Of a stretch of 37,504 bases of DNA, positions 31,486-37,504 are shown piece after piece; position 1 is the first letter of the stretch, and each line of letters opens with the position of its first letter. Where the stretch lies: positions 1-37,504 of IMG/VR virus record IMGVR_UViG_3300046559_000784; one strand, written 5' to 3'. The DNA comes from a virus. Below the pieces are notes generated by a model. The model had not been told where the DNA came from, did no database searches, and saw only the letters and a list, made by a program, of their open reading frames with translations. The position numbers and the translations under genes are program-made.

Positions 31486-32300
31486 GCACCGAGCCCATGA
31501 GCCCCGAGCGGCTCGCCGAGATCCAGGCCCGCACCGACGCTGCGACCCCGGGACCGTGGCGGTGGCGCGGCAACACCGAGTCCCGCCACCTGCGCCTGCA
31601 GACTCCGCACCACAGCGGCCTGACCGTTATGGACTTCGTCCGCTGGGGGATGCAGGGCGCTCGGCCGCGCTTCGCCGTGGACCACATCATGCACACCGCG
31701 GACGAGATGGTCGTGTACGAGGTCGCCGCCTGGTCCAAGGACATCTACCGCAAGGACGCCGTCGGCATCGAGCACCCGGACGCCGAGTTCATCGCCCATG
31801 CCCGCCAGGACGTCGCCGACCTGCTCGCCGAGGTCGGCTGGCTGGCGGCCGAGCACGCCGACCGAACCGCGGACCTGGAGACGTCAGCCGGCGTCGCCGA
31901 GCAGGCCTGGAAGCGGGAGGCCAAGCTGTCCGCCACGGTCCTGCAGCTGCGTGCCGCGCTGGACGAGGAAAAGGCGGCGCACGCCAAGACGGTGGACGCC
32001 TGGGAGTCGATCCTGGGCGTCGCCGAGGGCGATTCCCTCGCCGTCTGGCGCGCCGAGCACGACGGCATCCCGCTGGGCCTGTACCTCGCTCAGGCCGCAG
32101 CCCGCGAGCACTGCCGCGCTCGCTGGGTCGACACCGTCCCGGACCGCGCCGACGTGTTCTGGGTCGACGCCCCGCCGGAGTTCTGGGCGCCCGCGGACCT
32201 CTGCTACCGCTCGGAGGAGAACAACGCCTCGGTGTGCACCGGCTACACCGTCGTCCCCGTCCCGCTGCTCTCCGCGTACGACCCGGACGGTGAGGAATGA
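31482..32300 (+). CDS. Ead/Ea22-like early phage protein
   Basis: A 272-residue protein. The N-terminal ERLAEIQARTDAATPGPW and the later HPDAEFIAHARQDVADLLAE are the recurring signature of Ea22-like phage proteins. Middle is coiled coil (VAEQAWKREAKLSATVLQLR, AALDEEKAAHAKTVDAWE). The C-terminal part (ADVFWVDAPPEFWAPADLC) is aromatic and may be a separate domain. Ea22-like proteins are early, non-essential genes of unclear role. GTG overlaps the previous stop. Confidence 0.65.
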   Translation: MSTEPMSPERLAEIQARTDAATPGPWRWRGNTESRHLRLQTPHHSGLTVMDFVRWGMQGARPRFAVDHIMHTADEMVVYEVAAWSKDIYRKDAVGIEHPDAEFIAHARQDVADLLAEVGWLAAEHADRTADLETSAGVAEQAWKREAKLSATVLQLRAALDEEKAAHAKTVDAWESILGVAEGDSLAVWRAEHDGIPLGLYLAQAAAREHCRARWVDTVPDRADVFWVDAPPEFWAPADLCYRSEENNASVCTGYTVVPVPLLSAYDPDGEE

Positions 32301-33076
32301 TCACCAGCCAGCACGAGGCCGACATCGCCCGGATGTTCGAGCGGGAGACCGCGGACAACACCCTGACGATCCAGCACGACGACAAGCTGTACCGGCACCT
32401 GGTGATGCGCACGCCCGGACTCGGCCTGTACTGGTCCGAGGTCACCACCTGGCCCAGCCGCCTGGCTGTCGCCGGGGACCTCGGGAGGGCGTTCGTCTTC
32501 TGCGGCACGCGGGACATGTTCGAGCTGTTCCGCGGCTCCCGCAGCTACGGCAGCATCAACCCGGGCTACTGGGCGACCAAGCTGGACGGCGAGGACGGCG
32601 CCCGGGACTACTCCGAGCTGAAGTTCCGGGCGTCCATCACGCAGGCCCTGGACGACCAGGCCGAGGCCGAGTTCCTGGAGCGCACCCACGCCCTCGCCGA
32701 AACCCTCGCTGTGGGCGGGGTGGCCCCGCCGCTCGGTGAGGCGCAGACCGCGAAGTGCCTGGCCGACACCGCGAGGTACATGGCCGGCCTGCGGGCCGCG
32801 GTCGAGGCCGACATCTTCGGCGACGACTCCGAGTACAACATCGAGTACGAGAGCGAGGCCGCCCGGGCGCTGGCCGAGTTCGAGTACCGCGAGCCCGGCG
32901 CCCCGCACGACCAGGAGCCGTTCACGTTCGCCTACTGCGACTTCGACCGGCACGAGTGGCACGACTGGTCGGCGGACTACCTGCGGGCCTGCCACGCGAT
33001 CGTCGCCACCATCGCCGCGTACGACGAGCGCACCCGCCCGGTCGAGCAGGTCGCCGTGACCGGGGGTGTGCTGTGA
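32297..33076 (+). CDS. Hypothetical early phage protein
   Basis: A 259-residue acidic protein with an ATG overlapping the previous stop. Features: beta N-terminus (TLTIQHDDKLYRHLVMRTPG), GLYWSEVTTWPSRLAVAGDL, FRGSRSYGSINPGYWATKL, a helical middle, and FTFAYCDFDRHEWHDWSADY near the C-terminus. The phrase YWATKL and the Asp/Glu-rich body are typical of conserved early actinophage proteins of unknown role. No membrane segment. Confidence 0.65.
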   Translation: MITSQHEADIARMFERETADNTLTIQHDDKLYRHLVMRTPGLGLYWSEVTTWPSRLAVAGDLGRAFVFCGTRDMFELFRGSRSYGSINPGYWATKLDGEDGARDYSELKFRASITQALDDQAEAEFLERTHALAETLAVGGVAPPLGEAQTAKCLADTARYMAGLRAAVEADIFGDDSEYNIEYESEAARALAEFEYREPGAPHDQEPFTFAYCDFDRHEWHDWSADYLRACHAIVATIAAYDERTRPVEQVAVTGGVL

Positions 33077-33240
33077 GCAACACCCTCGGCCCCGTCGCCT
33101 CCATCGCTGCCCTGGGCCTGCCCGTGGTCGCCGCCGTCGCCATCAGCTTCTGGCCGGACGACGAGCAGCGCCGCCGGCGCCGCGTGCGGAAGGCGAGGCG
33201 GGCCCGCCGCCGGGCCCGGCGCGTCGCGGGCAGGTCCTGA
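33073..33240 (+). CDS. Tiny membrane protein with polyarginine tail
   Basis: A 55-residue protein. GTG overlaps the previous stop. One membrane span (about residues 6-24: GPVASIAALGLPVVAAVAIS) followed by FWPDDEQ and then 20 or more residues that are almost all Arg/Lys/Ala. A positive-inside anchor with a nucleic-acid- or membrane-binding tail. Function unknown. Confidence 0.55.
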   Translation: MSNTLGPVASIAALGLPVVAAVAISFWPDDEQRRRRRVRKARRARRRARRVAGRS

Positions 33241-33242
33241 CC

Positions 33243-33596
33243 GTGGGGACGGCCGACCGGCCGCGGCCGGTGCGCCCGGCGCCGTCGGCCGGCCGTCCCG
33301 CCGCCGGCTGCCAGCAGTGGCTCCCCGCCGACGGCCGCTACTGCGGCCGCCCGCACCGCGCCTACCGCACCGGCCTGTGCTGCCCGGACCACACCCCCGC
33401 CGCACAGGCCGCCCGCCCCGAGCCCGTCGCCGGGCCCGGCTACACCCCGCAACGCCTCGCCACCCCGGCCTCCGCCAGCGCCCTCATGGACGCCCGCGCG
33501 GTCGCCTCCGGCAAGCGCCGCTCCACACCGCAGACCTATCGCCTCGCCCAGGCCGCCACCGGCCGGGCCCCCGCTCCCACAGGAGACACCCAGTGA
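33243..33596 (+). CDS. Small Cys-rich basic protein
   Basis: A 117-residue protein. GTG 33243 follows the previous stop by 2 bp with an aggt box. Four cysteines in a ribbon-like arrangement (GCQQWLPADGRYCGRPHR, GLCCPDH) suggest zinc binding. The C-terminus (SGKRRSTPQTYRLAQAATGR) is basic. Zinc-ribbon proteins recur in this operon. Confidence 0.55.
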   Translation: MGTADRPRPVRPAPSAGRPAAGCQQWLPADGRYCGRPHRAYRTGLCCPDHTPAAQAARPEPVAGPGYTPQRLATPASASALMDARAVASGKRRSTPQTYRLAQAATGRAPAPTGDTQ

Positions 33597-34006
33597 CCAC
33601 CTACCGGTTCGCCGAACTTGAGCAGGCCGAAAGCGAGTTCCGCGCCGCCGTTGACCGTGTCCGGCGCACCCCGCTGCCCGAGCGCTCCGCCGAGGACGCC
33701 CTGATCACCCCGACCCTCGACGACATGGCCGCCAACCCCGGCGGCGCCCAGCACCTGTACCGGATCACCTACGACCGGGTCGGGCGCCGCGGCGGCCGCG
33801 ACGGCTCCCAGCCGCCCGCGCCGCTCACCACCTGGGCCACCGACCCCGGCCACCTCGCCCGCCTCATCCACGACGACATCCGCCCGTACATGCTGTCGAG
33901 CGACGTCGAGGTCGACGTCGACCTGGGCGACATGACCGGCAGCATCCTCGCCGGCTTCAACAACGGTGGCAGCTTCCGCATCGAGATCCTCGGGACCCGG
34001 CCGTGA
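33593..34006 (+). CDS. Hypothetical early protein
   Basis: A 137-residue acidic protein. GTG overlaps the previous stop; aggaga box upstream. RFAELEQAESEFRAAVDRVR helix, YRITYDRVGRRGGRD, LARLIHDDIRPYMLSSDV, and a beta C-terminus (VEVDVDLGDMTGSILAGF). Unrecognised. Confidence 0.6.
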   Translation: MTTYRFAELEQAESEFRAAVDRVRRTPLPERSAEDALITPTLDDMAANPGGAQHLYRITYDRVGRRGGRDGSQPPAPLTTWATDPGHLARLIHDDIRPYMLSSDVEVDVDLGDMTGSILAGFNNGGSFRIEILGTRP

Positions 34007-34374
34007 CCGCCCCGCTGCGCCTCGTCCGGCTCGACGGCGACCCGATCACCGCGCTGGAGCTCCAGACCCGAAGTGGAGCCGGCTGGTTCATCACCTGGCT
34101 CCCCGCCCGCCGGCACCGGCTGCGGCTGCGGTACCTGGACTGGCCGCAGCCCGCCCTCGTCCTGGTCGACACCCCGCGCCCGGGCTGCACGCAGTGCCAG
34201 GGCGAGGGCGGCCACACCGAGGCGTACGGGCACCCCGACACCGGCGAGGACTTCATCCCGTGCGGCTGCTGGCGGCCCTACGACGAGCCTCGGCTGACGG
34301 TCCGGGTGCCGCTGTGGGTCGTCCGTCTCCGGCGTCGGCGCCCGCCGTGCACCAGCACCGAGCCGCCGTTCTGA
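34003..34374 (+). CDS. Small protein with DnaJ-type zinc motif
   Basis: A 123-residue protein. Beta-rich N-terminus (GWFITWLPARRHRLRLRYLD) then CTQCQGEGGH, a CxxCxGxG motif like the zinc centre of DnaJ, completed by CGCW about 20 residues later. Basic C-terminus. GTG overlaps the previous stop. A metal-binding adaptor is likely, role unknown. Followed by a strong terminator. Confidence 0.6.
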   Translation: MTAPLRLVRLDGDPITALELQTRSGAGWFITWLPARRHRLRLRYLDWPQPALVLVDTPRPGCTQCQGEGGHTEAYGHPDTGEDFIPCGCWRPYDEPRLTVRVPLWVVRLRRRRPPCTSTEPPF

Positions 34375-34394
34375 GCCTGCCTCACCCCTGTACG

Positions 34395-34433
34395 GCCCGT
34401 GGCGGGCCGGCCAAGTCCCGGCCCGCCACGGGC
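34395..34433. terminator. Strong 16-bp stem terminator
   Basis: Perfect 16-bp stem (34395-34410 with 34418-34433), 7-nt loop ccaagtc. Separates the 30.8-34.4 kb operon from the replication gene. Shares its ccggcccgccac arm with the post-capsid hairpin. Confidence 0.75.
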
Positions 34434-34462
34434 GACCACACCACCGCACCGGAGAGCACCCC

Positions 34463-35530
34463 TTGAGCAACCAGAAGCAGTCCGAGAGCGTCGAGTCGGT
34501 TCGCAGCGTCTGGACCCGCACGCTGCGCAACGAGGTGCTGCGCGTCGGCAAGCGGCTGGCGCGGGTGGGAGCGGTCGGAGTCTGGCTCGCGACGTTCGGC
34601 AACGCGGACGGCTCCAGGTGCTTCCCCGGCCGGGACAAGCTGGCCGGCCTCACCGGATTCTCGGAGGAGAGCGTCTCGCGCTGTCTCCAGGTCCTGGAGG
34701 CCGCCGGGATGATCAGCGGCAAGCGGCGCCCGAACAACAACGCCGAGTACCAGCTCATGGTCCCGACCAGCCGCCCGGACTGGGACGCGGTCCTGCACAT
34801 CGTCGAGAACACCCGGCAGAAACACGCCAGGGCCCTGCAGAAGCTGCGCGAGGTCGAGGCTCGGACAGCGTCCGGGGACGCTATCCGGACAGCGTCCCCG
34901 GCGGGGGTTCCGGACAGCGTCCCCGGCGGGGGTTCCGGACCGCGTCCGCGGACGCCCTCCGAGATCCCGGACAGCGTCCGCGGACACCCCCGGACAGCGT
35001 CCGGGGACGCTATCCGGACAGCGTCCCCGGCGGGGGGTACACAGACACCTACCTACGGTAGGTACCCCCTCACCCACCCGGAGGCGGCTGATCTCTCACC
35101 TCAGCCACAGGTCCGCGTGGGCGCGCGAGGCGAAAACGATCTTTCCCCCGGGGCGAGCGAACCGACGGGAGAGACCGGGGCCGACCGGCGTTGCGCCTGC
35201 GGGCACCGGATCGTCCGGCCGGACCGGGACCGCTGCGGTGGCTGCATCAAGGACGACCGGTCCGCAGCCGAGCAGGAGGCCCAGCGGCTGCAGCGCGCCG
35301 AGCAGCTGCAGCGGGACATCGCCGCCGCGAACGAGGTCCTCGGCGGAGAGCGGCCGGGCCGGCCTCTGGTCCCGGTCCCGGGGCAGGGGAGGCCGCAGCA
35401 GGACCGGCCCCCGCGGCCGCTGACCATGACCGCCATCGACGGCGGCCGGGCAGCCGAGGACCAGGCCCAGGCCGCCCCTCCCGTGGTCCGCCAGCAGCAG
35501 CGGGCAGTGGGTGACTCCTGTGAGCCCTGA
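34463..35530 (+). CDS. HTH replication-initiator-like protein with embedded origin
   Basis: A 355-residue protein; TTG start with ggagag at 34451-34456. Winged HTH (HTH_36 style) at about residues 38-95: AVGVWLATFGNADGSRCFPG, LAGLTGFSEESVSRCLQVLE, AAGMISGKRRPNNNAEYQL. Residues about 134-195 are a low-complexity linker (RTASGDAIRTASPAG repeats) imposed by seven DNA iterons. A zinc-ribbon-like part (CACGHRIVRPDRDRCGGCIK, about 235) and a Gln/Arg/Pro-rich tail follow. The layout resembles lambda O, whose gene contains the origin it binds. Probable initiator or loader; no polymerase or helicase is present in the window. Confidence 0.7.
   Translation: MSNQKQSESVESVRSVWTRTLRNEVLRVGKRLARVGAVGVWLATFGNADGSRCFPGRDKLAGLTGFSEESVSRCLQVLEAAGMISGKRRPNNNAEYQLMVPTSRPDWDAVLHIVENTRQKHARALQKLREVEARTASGDAIRTASPAGVPDSVPGGGSGPRPRTPSEIPDSVRGHPRTASGDAIRTASPAGGTQTPTYGRYPLTHPEAADLSPQPQVRVGARGENDLSPGASEPTGETGADRRCACGHRIVRPDRDRCGGCIKDDRSAAEQEAQRLQRAEQLQRDIAAANEVLGGERPGRPLVPVPGQGRPQQDRPPRPLTMTAIDGGRAAEDQAQAAPPVVRQQQRAVGDSCEP
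34862..35026. repeat. Seven iterons of cggacagcgtcc
   Basis: Copies start at 34862, 34886, 34911, 34936 (one mismatch), 34968, 34991 and 35015, 23-32 bp apart. Several share the longer unit tccggacagcgtccccggc. A 6-bp dyad acctac-g-gtaggt follows at 35050-35062. Iteron spacing of about two helical turns plus a following dyad is typical of theta origins; the array is inside a probable initiator gene. Confidence 0.75.
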
Positions 35531-35702
35531 CGCCGCACTGGAGGCCCTGGCCGGGGCCCTGGAGTCCCGGCTCGCCGACGACGCCCTGCACGCCGCCCTC
35601 ACCGCCCTGGACGAGCTCCACCGCGACGGCTGGCACCTCGTCCCCGACCCCGCGCCCGACCCGCATGCCGCAGCCGCCTACCGCCGCCTCACCCGACCCT
35701 GA
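35511..35702 (+). CDS. Small hypothetical helical protein
   Basis: A 63-residue protein overlapping the end of the initiator gene by 20 bp (or 11 bp if GTG 35520 is used). Helical, LEALAGALESRLADDALHAA, ending in HLVPDPAPDPHAAAAYRRLT. Unrecognised. Confidence 0.55.
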   Translation: MTPVSPDAALEALAGALESRLADDALHAALTALDELHRDGWHLVPDPAPDPHAAAAYRRLTRP

Positions 35703-35713
35703 ACGGAGACGAC

Positions 35714-35986
35714 ATGAGTCAGCGCCACCTGATCGGCATCCTCGACATCGTCGAGGACCCCGACAACTCCCTGTACCTCCGGCCCCACCAGGTCACCGCG
35801 TATCTCCGATCCCTCGCCGCCCGCTGGGAGGCGCACGCCGCCCACGGCGCCGACTGGATCGCCCCGTCCGGCGACAGGGTCCACCTCGACCCGACCACCC
35901 TGCGAGCCCTCGCCGCCGACCTGACCGGCCACGCCGACACCATCGAGGTCCACCTGATCGCCCGCACGCGAGGACCCGCCCGGTGA
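35714..35986 (+). CDS. Small hypothetical early protein
   Basis: A 90-residue protein, ATG with an acggagac box. Sequence elements LIGILDIVEDPDNSLYLRPH, RSLAARWEAHAAHGADWI and LAADLTGHADTIEVHLIAR give an alternating alpha/beta small domain. Followed by an overlapping gene. Function unknown. Confidence 0.6.
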   Translation: MSQRHLIGILDIVEDPDNSLYLRPHQVTAYLRSLAARWEAHAAHGADWIAPSGDRVHLDPTTLRALAADLTGHADTIEVHLIARTRGPAR

Positions 35987-36195
35987 CCCCGCTCCCGTGG
36001 TGGGGCATGGCCCTGCTCATCCTCGCCGTCGTCGCGTTCCTCGTGGCGCTGCGCAGGCTCGACCGCCGCCTCGACCGCCGCGACGTGGCCCGCGGTGCCA
36101 CTGCCCACACCGAGTACGCCGCCCGGGTCCGCGCCGAGCGCGCCGCCTGGGACGACATCGTCCACCGACTCACCCGAGAGGACCGCCCCCGATGA
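35983..36195 (+). CDS. Small membrane protein
   Basis: A 70-residue protein. GTG overlaps the previous stop. Membrane span about residues 6-26 (WWGMALLILAVVAFLVALRR), then a charged helix (LDRRLDRRDVARGATAHTEY). Type I-like small anchor. Unknown role. Confidence 0.6.
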   Translation: MTPLPWWGMALLILAVVAFLVALRRLDRRLDRRDVARGATAHTEYAARVRAERAAWDDIVHRLTREDRPR

Positions 36196-36434
36196 CCACC
36201 GCCACCCTGGCCCCGCCCGCCGCCGAGCCGCTGCACACCACCGTCACCGAGCACGCCCCGGTGCCCGGCCCGCCGGAGTCGACCAGCCCGCACTGCCACC
36301 ACTGCTCGTACCGGCTCAACGAGTGGACCCTGTGGCCCTGCGCCGAGCTGCGTCTCGCCGCCGACGTCGTCGAGGTCCCGAACGGCTGGTCGATCCGCCC
36401 GCGGCCCGCCGTCCGTGCCAGGCGGCCGCGGTGA
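36192..36434 (+). CDS. Small zinc-ribbon-like protein
   Basis: An 80-residue protein; ATG overlaps the previous stop. Cys/His-rich PHCHHCSYRLNEWTLWPCAE suggests metal binding. Basic C-terminus (RPRPAVRARRPR). Not a WhiB: the cysteine spacing and the VPG-like turn motif of that family are absent. Confidence 0.55.
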   Translation: MTTATLAPPAAEPLHTTVTEHAPVPGPPESTSPHCHHCSYRLNEWTLWPCAELRLAADVVEVPNGWSIRPRPAVRARRPR

Positions 36435-36739
36435 GCGCCCGGCCCGGCCGCCGGCCGGACGCCAGCACCATCACCGACGAGCAGCTCGACCAGCTGTACC
36501 GCGAGCTCGACCAGGCCCGGCGCACCGCCGGCGGCCTCAACGCCCGGGTGGCCGACCTTGGCCGGCAGCTCCACGTCGCGGAGTCCGAGCTCGGCTGGCA
36601 CCGCCAGGGCTCCGCCGCCGCAGCAGTCGCCCGGGCCCGCACCCTCGCCGCCGAGATGCGCACCTGGGCCTCCCCGAAGGACCTCGTCCACCTGTACGCC
36701 GACCGCCTCGACGCCGCCCTCAGCGGCACCGACACCTGA
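36431..36739 (+). CDS. Coiled-coil hypothetical protein
   Basis: A 102-residue protein; GTG overlaps the previous stop. Coiled coil DEQLDQLYRELDQARRTAGG and ARVADLGRQLHVAESELGWH, ending TWASPKDLVHLYADRLDAAL. Similar C-terminal phrases are common in small actinophage early proteins. Function unknown. Confidence 0.6.
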   Translation: MSARPGRRPDASTITDEQLDQLYRELDQARRTAGGLNARVADLGRQLHVAESELGWHRQGSAAAAVARARTLAAEMRTWASPKDLVHLYADRLDAALSGTDT

Positions 36740-36763
36740 CACCGCACAGCCCGGGAGACCGCG

Positions 36764-37474
36764 ATGACCACCACCGCCCGCCAGCACCTCCAGCACATCG
36801 CCGACCAGTGGGCCGCCCTTCGCGAGCTCCTCACCCCGCACACCACGGGCGGCTGGCTCCCCGTCATGGGCATCCAGCACCTGGAGCGCGACGACTCCCG
36901 CACCGTCGAGGCCGCCCGCGAGTACGCCGAGCGCACCGCCACGGCACCCGGCGAGCGCCCCGTCCCGATCGACCTCGGTGTCCTCGACACCATCCAGGCC
37001 ATCACCACCGAGCTGTGCGACCTCGCCGACGAGATCGCTGGCAGCATCCAGCGTCCCGCGTTCACCGCCCGGATCCGCGGCGCCTCACCCCTCGACGACG
37101 TCGCCCGTTCCCTCGCCCTCATGGCCACCAAGGACCAGCACGACCCGCGCCGGTGGCACTTCAACCTCACCGACCGCGACGGCGGCCACGCCGCCGGATG
37201 GCTCGCCGACCGCCTCGGTGACTCCGGCGGGCCATTCCGGCCTGTCTCTCCGGCCCAGACCCAGCAGATCTACCGCTCCGCCCGTCACTGCCGCCGGCTC
37301 CTGGACGTCGCCCTCGGCGAGACCACCGAGCAGGGCCAGGCCCTCGGCAGGGCTTGCCCCTGCGGCGGCCAGCTCGCCCTCCACCACGACGACCAGACCT
37401 TCCGCGTCGCCTGCCGGACCTGCGAGATCGCCTGGACCGGCCCCGAACTCCTCCAGCTCCTCGACACCGCCTGA
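36764..37474 (+). CDS. Hypothetical early protein with C-terminal zinc ribbon
   Basis: A 236-residue protein. ATG with a cgggaga box. The N-terminal 170 residues are helical (VLDTIQAITTELCDLADEIA). The C-terminal 45 residues hold ACPCGGQLALHHD and CRTCEIAW, a plausible CxC-CxxC zinc ribbon. It ends at the window border; after circular joining, the gene at 73 follows it in the same direction. Confidence 0.65.
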   Translation: MTTTARQHLQHIADQWAALRELLTPHTTGGWLPVMGIQHLERDDSRTVEAAREYAERTATAPGERPVPIDLGVLDTIQAITTELCDLADEIAGSIQRPAFTARIRGASPLDDVARSLALMATKDQHDPRRWHFNLTDRDGGHAAGWLADRLGDSGGPFRPVSPAQTQQIYRSARHCRRLLDVALGETTEQGQALGRACPCGGQLALHHDDQTFRVACRTCEIAWTGPELLQLLDTA

Positions 37475-37504
37475 CCGCCCGCCCCGCCGGCCGCCGCACA
37501 CCGC
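37474..37504. repeat. Terminal direct repeat, copy 2
   Basis: Exact 31-base match to 6-36, starting two bases into the stop codon (tga, 37472-37474) of the gene at 36764-37474. Joining the ends would place the early gene at 73 about 100 bp downstream of the gene at 36764, in the same direction and separated by a hairpin. Confidence 0.75.

Noticed and set aside
34862-35026. Iteron block considered as a CRISPR array
   Set aside because: Repeat is only 12 bp, spacers 11-20 bp, inside a coding gene, and no cas genes are present.
36192-36434. WhiB-like regulator
   Set aside because: Cysteine count and spacing do not fit the four-Cys iron-sulfur pattern and the GVWGG-type turn is missing.
1-37504. 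Integrated prophage with attL/attR at the window ends
   Set aside because: The integrase and attP-like DNA are in the middle, no host genes are seen, and the end repeat lies in a hairpin rather than an att core.

Overview
The window reads as an essentially complete genome of a temperate, tailed actinophage (siphovirus-like: HK97-type head, long non-contractile tail with no sheath gene) of a very GC-rich actinomycete, most likely Streptomyces, Kitasatospora or a close relative. The grounds are the extreme third-position G+C, frequent GTG/TTG starts, protein types typical of Streptomyces phages and integrative elements, and a peptidoglycan amidase lysin. Bases 6-36 recur exactly as the last 31 bases, and the integrase lies in the middle rather than at an end. 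Together these suggest a circularised or circularly permuted contig and not an integrated prophage cut at attL/attR.

Layout (plus strand unless stated). 34.4-37.5 kb plus 0-4.4 kb: early block of about 17 mostly tiny genes. It opens with a HTH initiator-like protein whose gene contains a seven-copy iteron array (probable replication origin), and includes a ParB-like protein and four consecutive membrane proteins resembling the spread (Spd) genes of Streptomyces conjugative elements. 4.4-10.9 kb: packaging and head (HNH nuclease, small and large terminase, portal, prohead protease, major capsid). 10.9-21.8 kb: connectors, tail tube, tail chaperones with an inferred -1 frameshift, tape measure, large tail proteins. 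21.8-24.2 kb: papain-like cysteine protease, amidase endolysin, two holin-type membrane proteins. 24.2-27.5 kb: accessory/lysogeny genes (BRO/KilAC antirepressor, XRE-TPR regulator on the minus strand with its own operators, three small ORFs, a small XRE protein). 27.5-28.0 kb: non-coding, probable attP. 28.0-29.5 kb minus: tyrosine integrase and a translationally coupled small gene. 29.6-30.7 kb: divergent repressor / Cro-like switch and an excisionase-like protein. 30.8-34.4 kb: a compact early operon of unknown phage proteins.

How it works together (inference): the 29.6-30.4 kb divergent pair decides lysis or lysogeny. Integrase, the excisionase-like protein and attP handle integration and excision. 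The iteron protein recruits host replication, since no polymerase, helicase or primase gene is recognisable. HNH plus terminase cut and package DNA, and the late genes build and release the virion. The Spd-like cassette and the XRE-TPR module are the parts least expected in a plain phage. All family assignments are by eye from motifs; no database search was possible.
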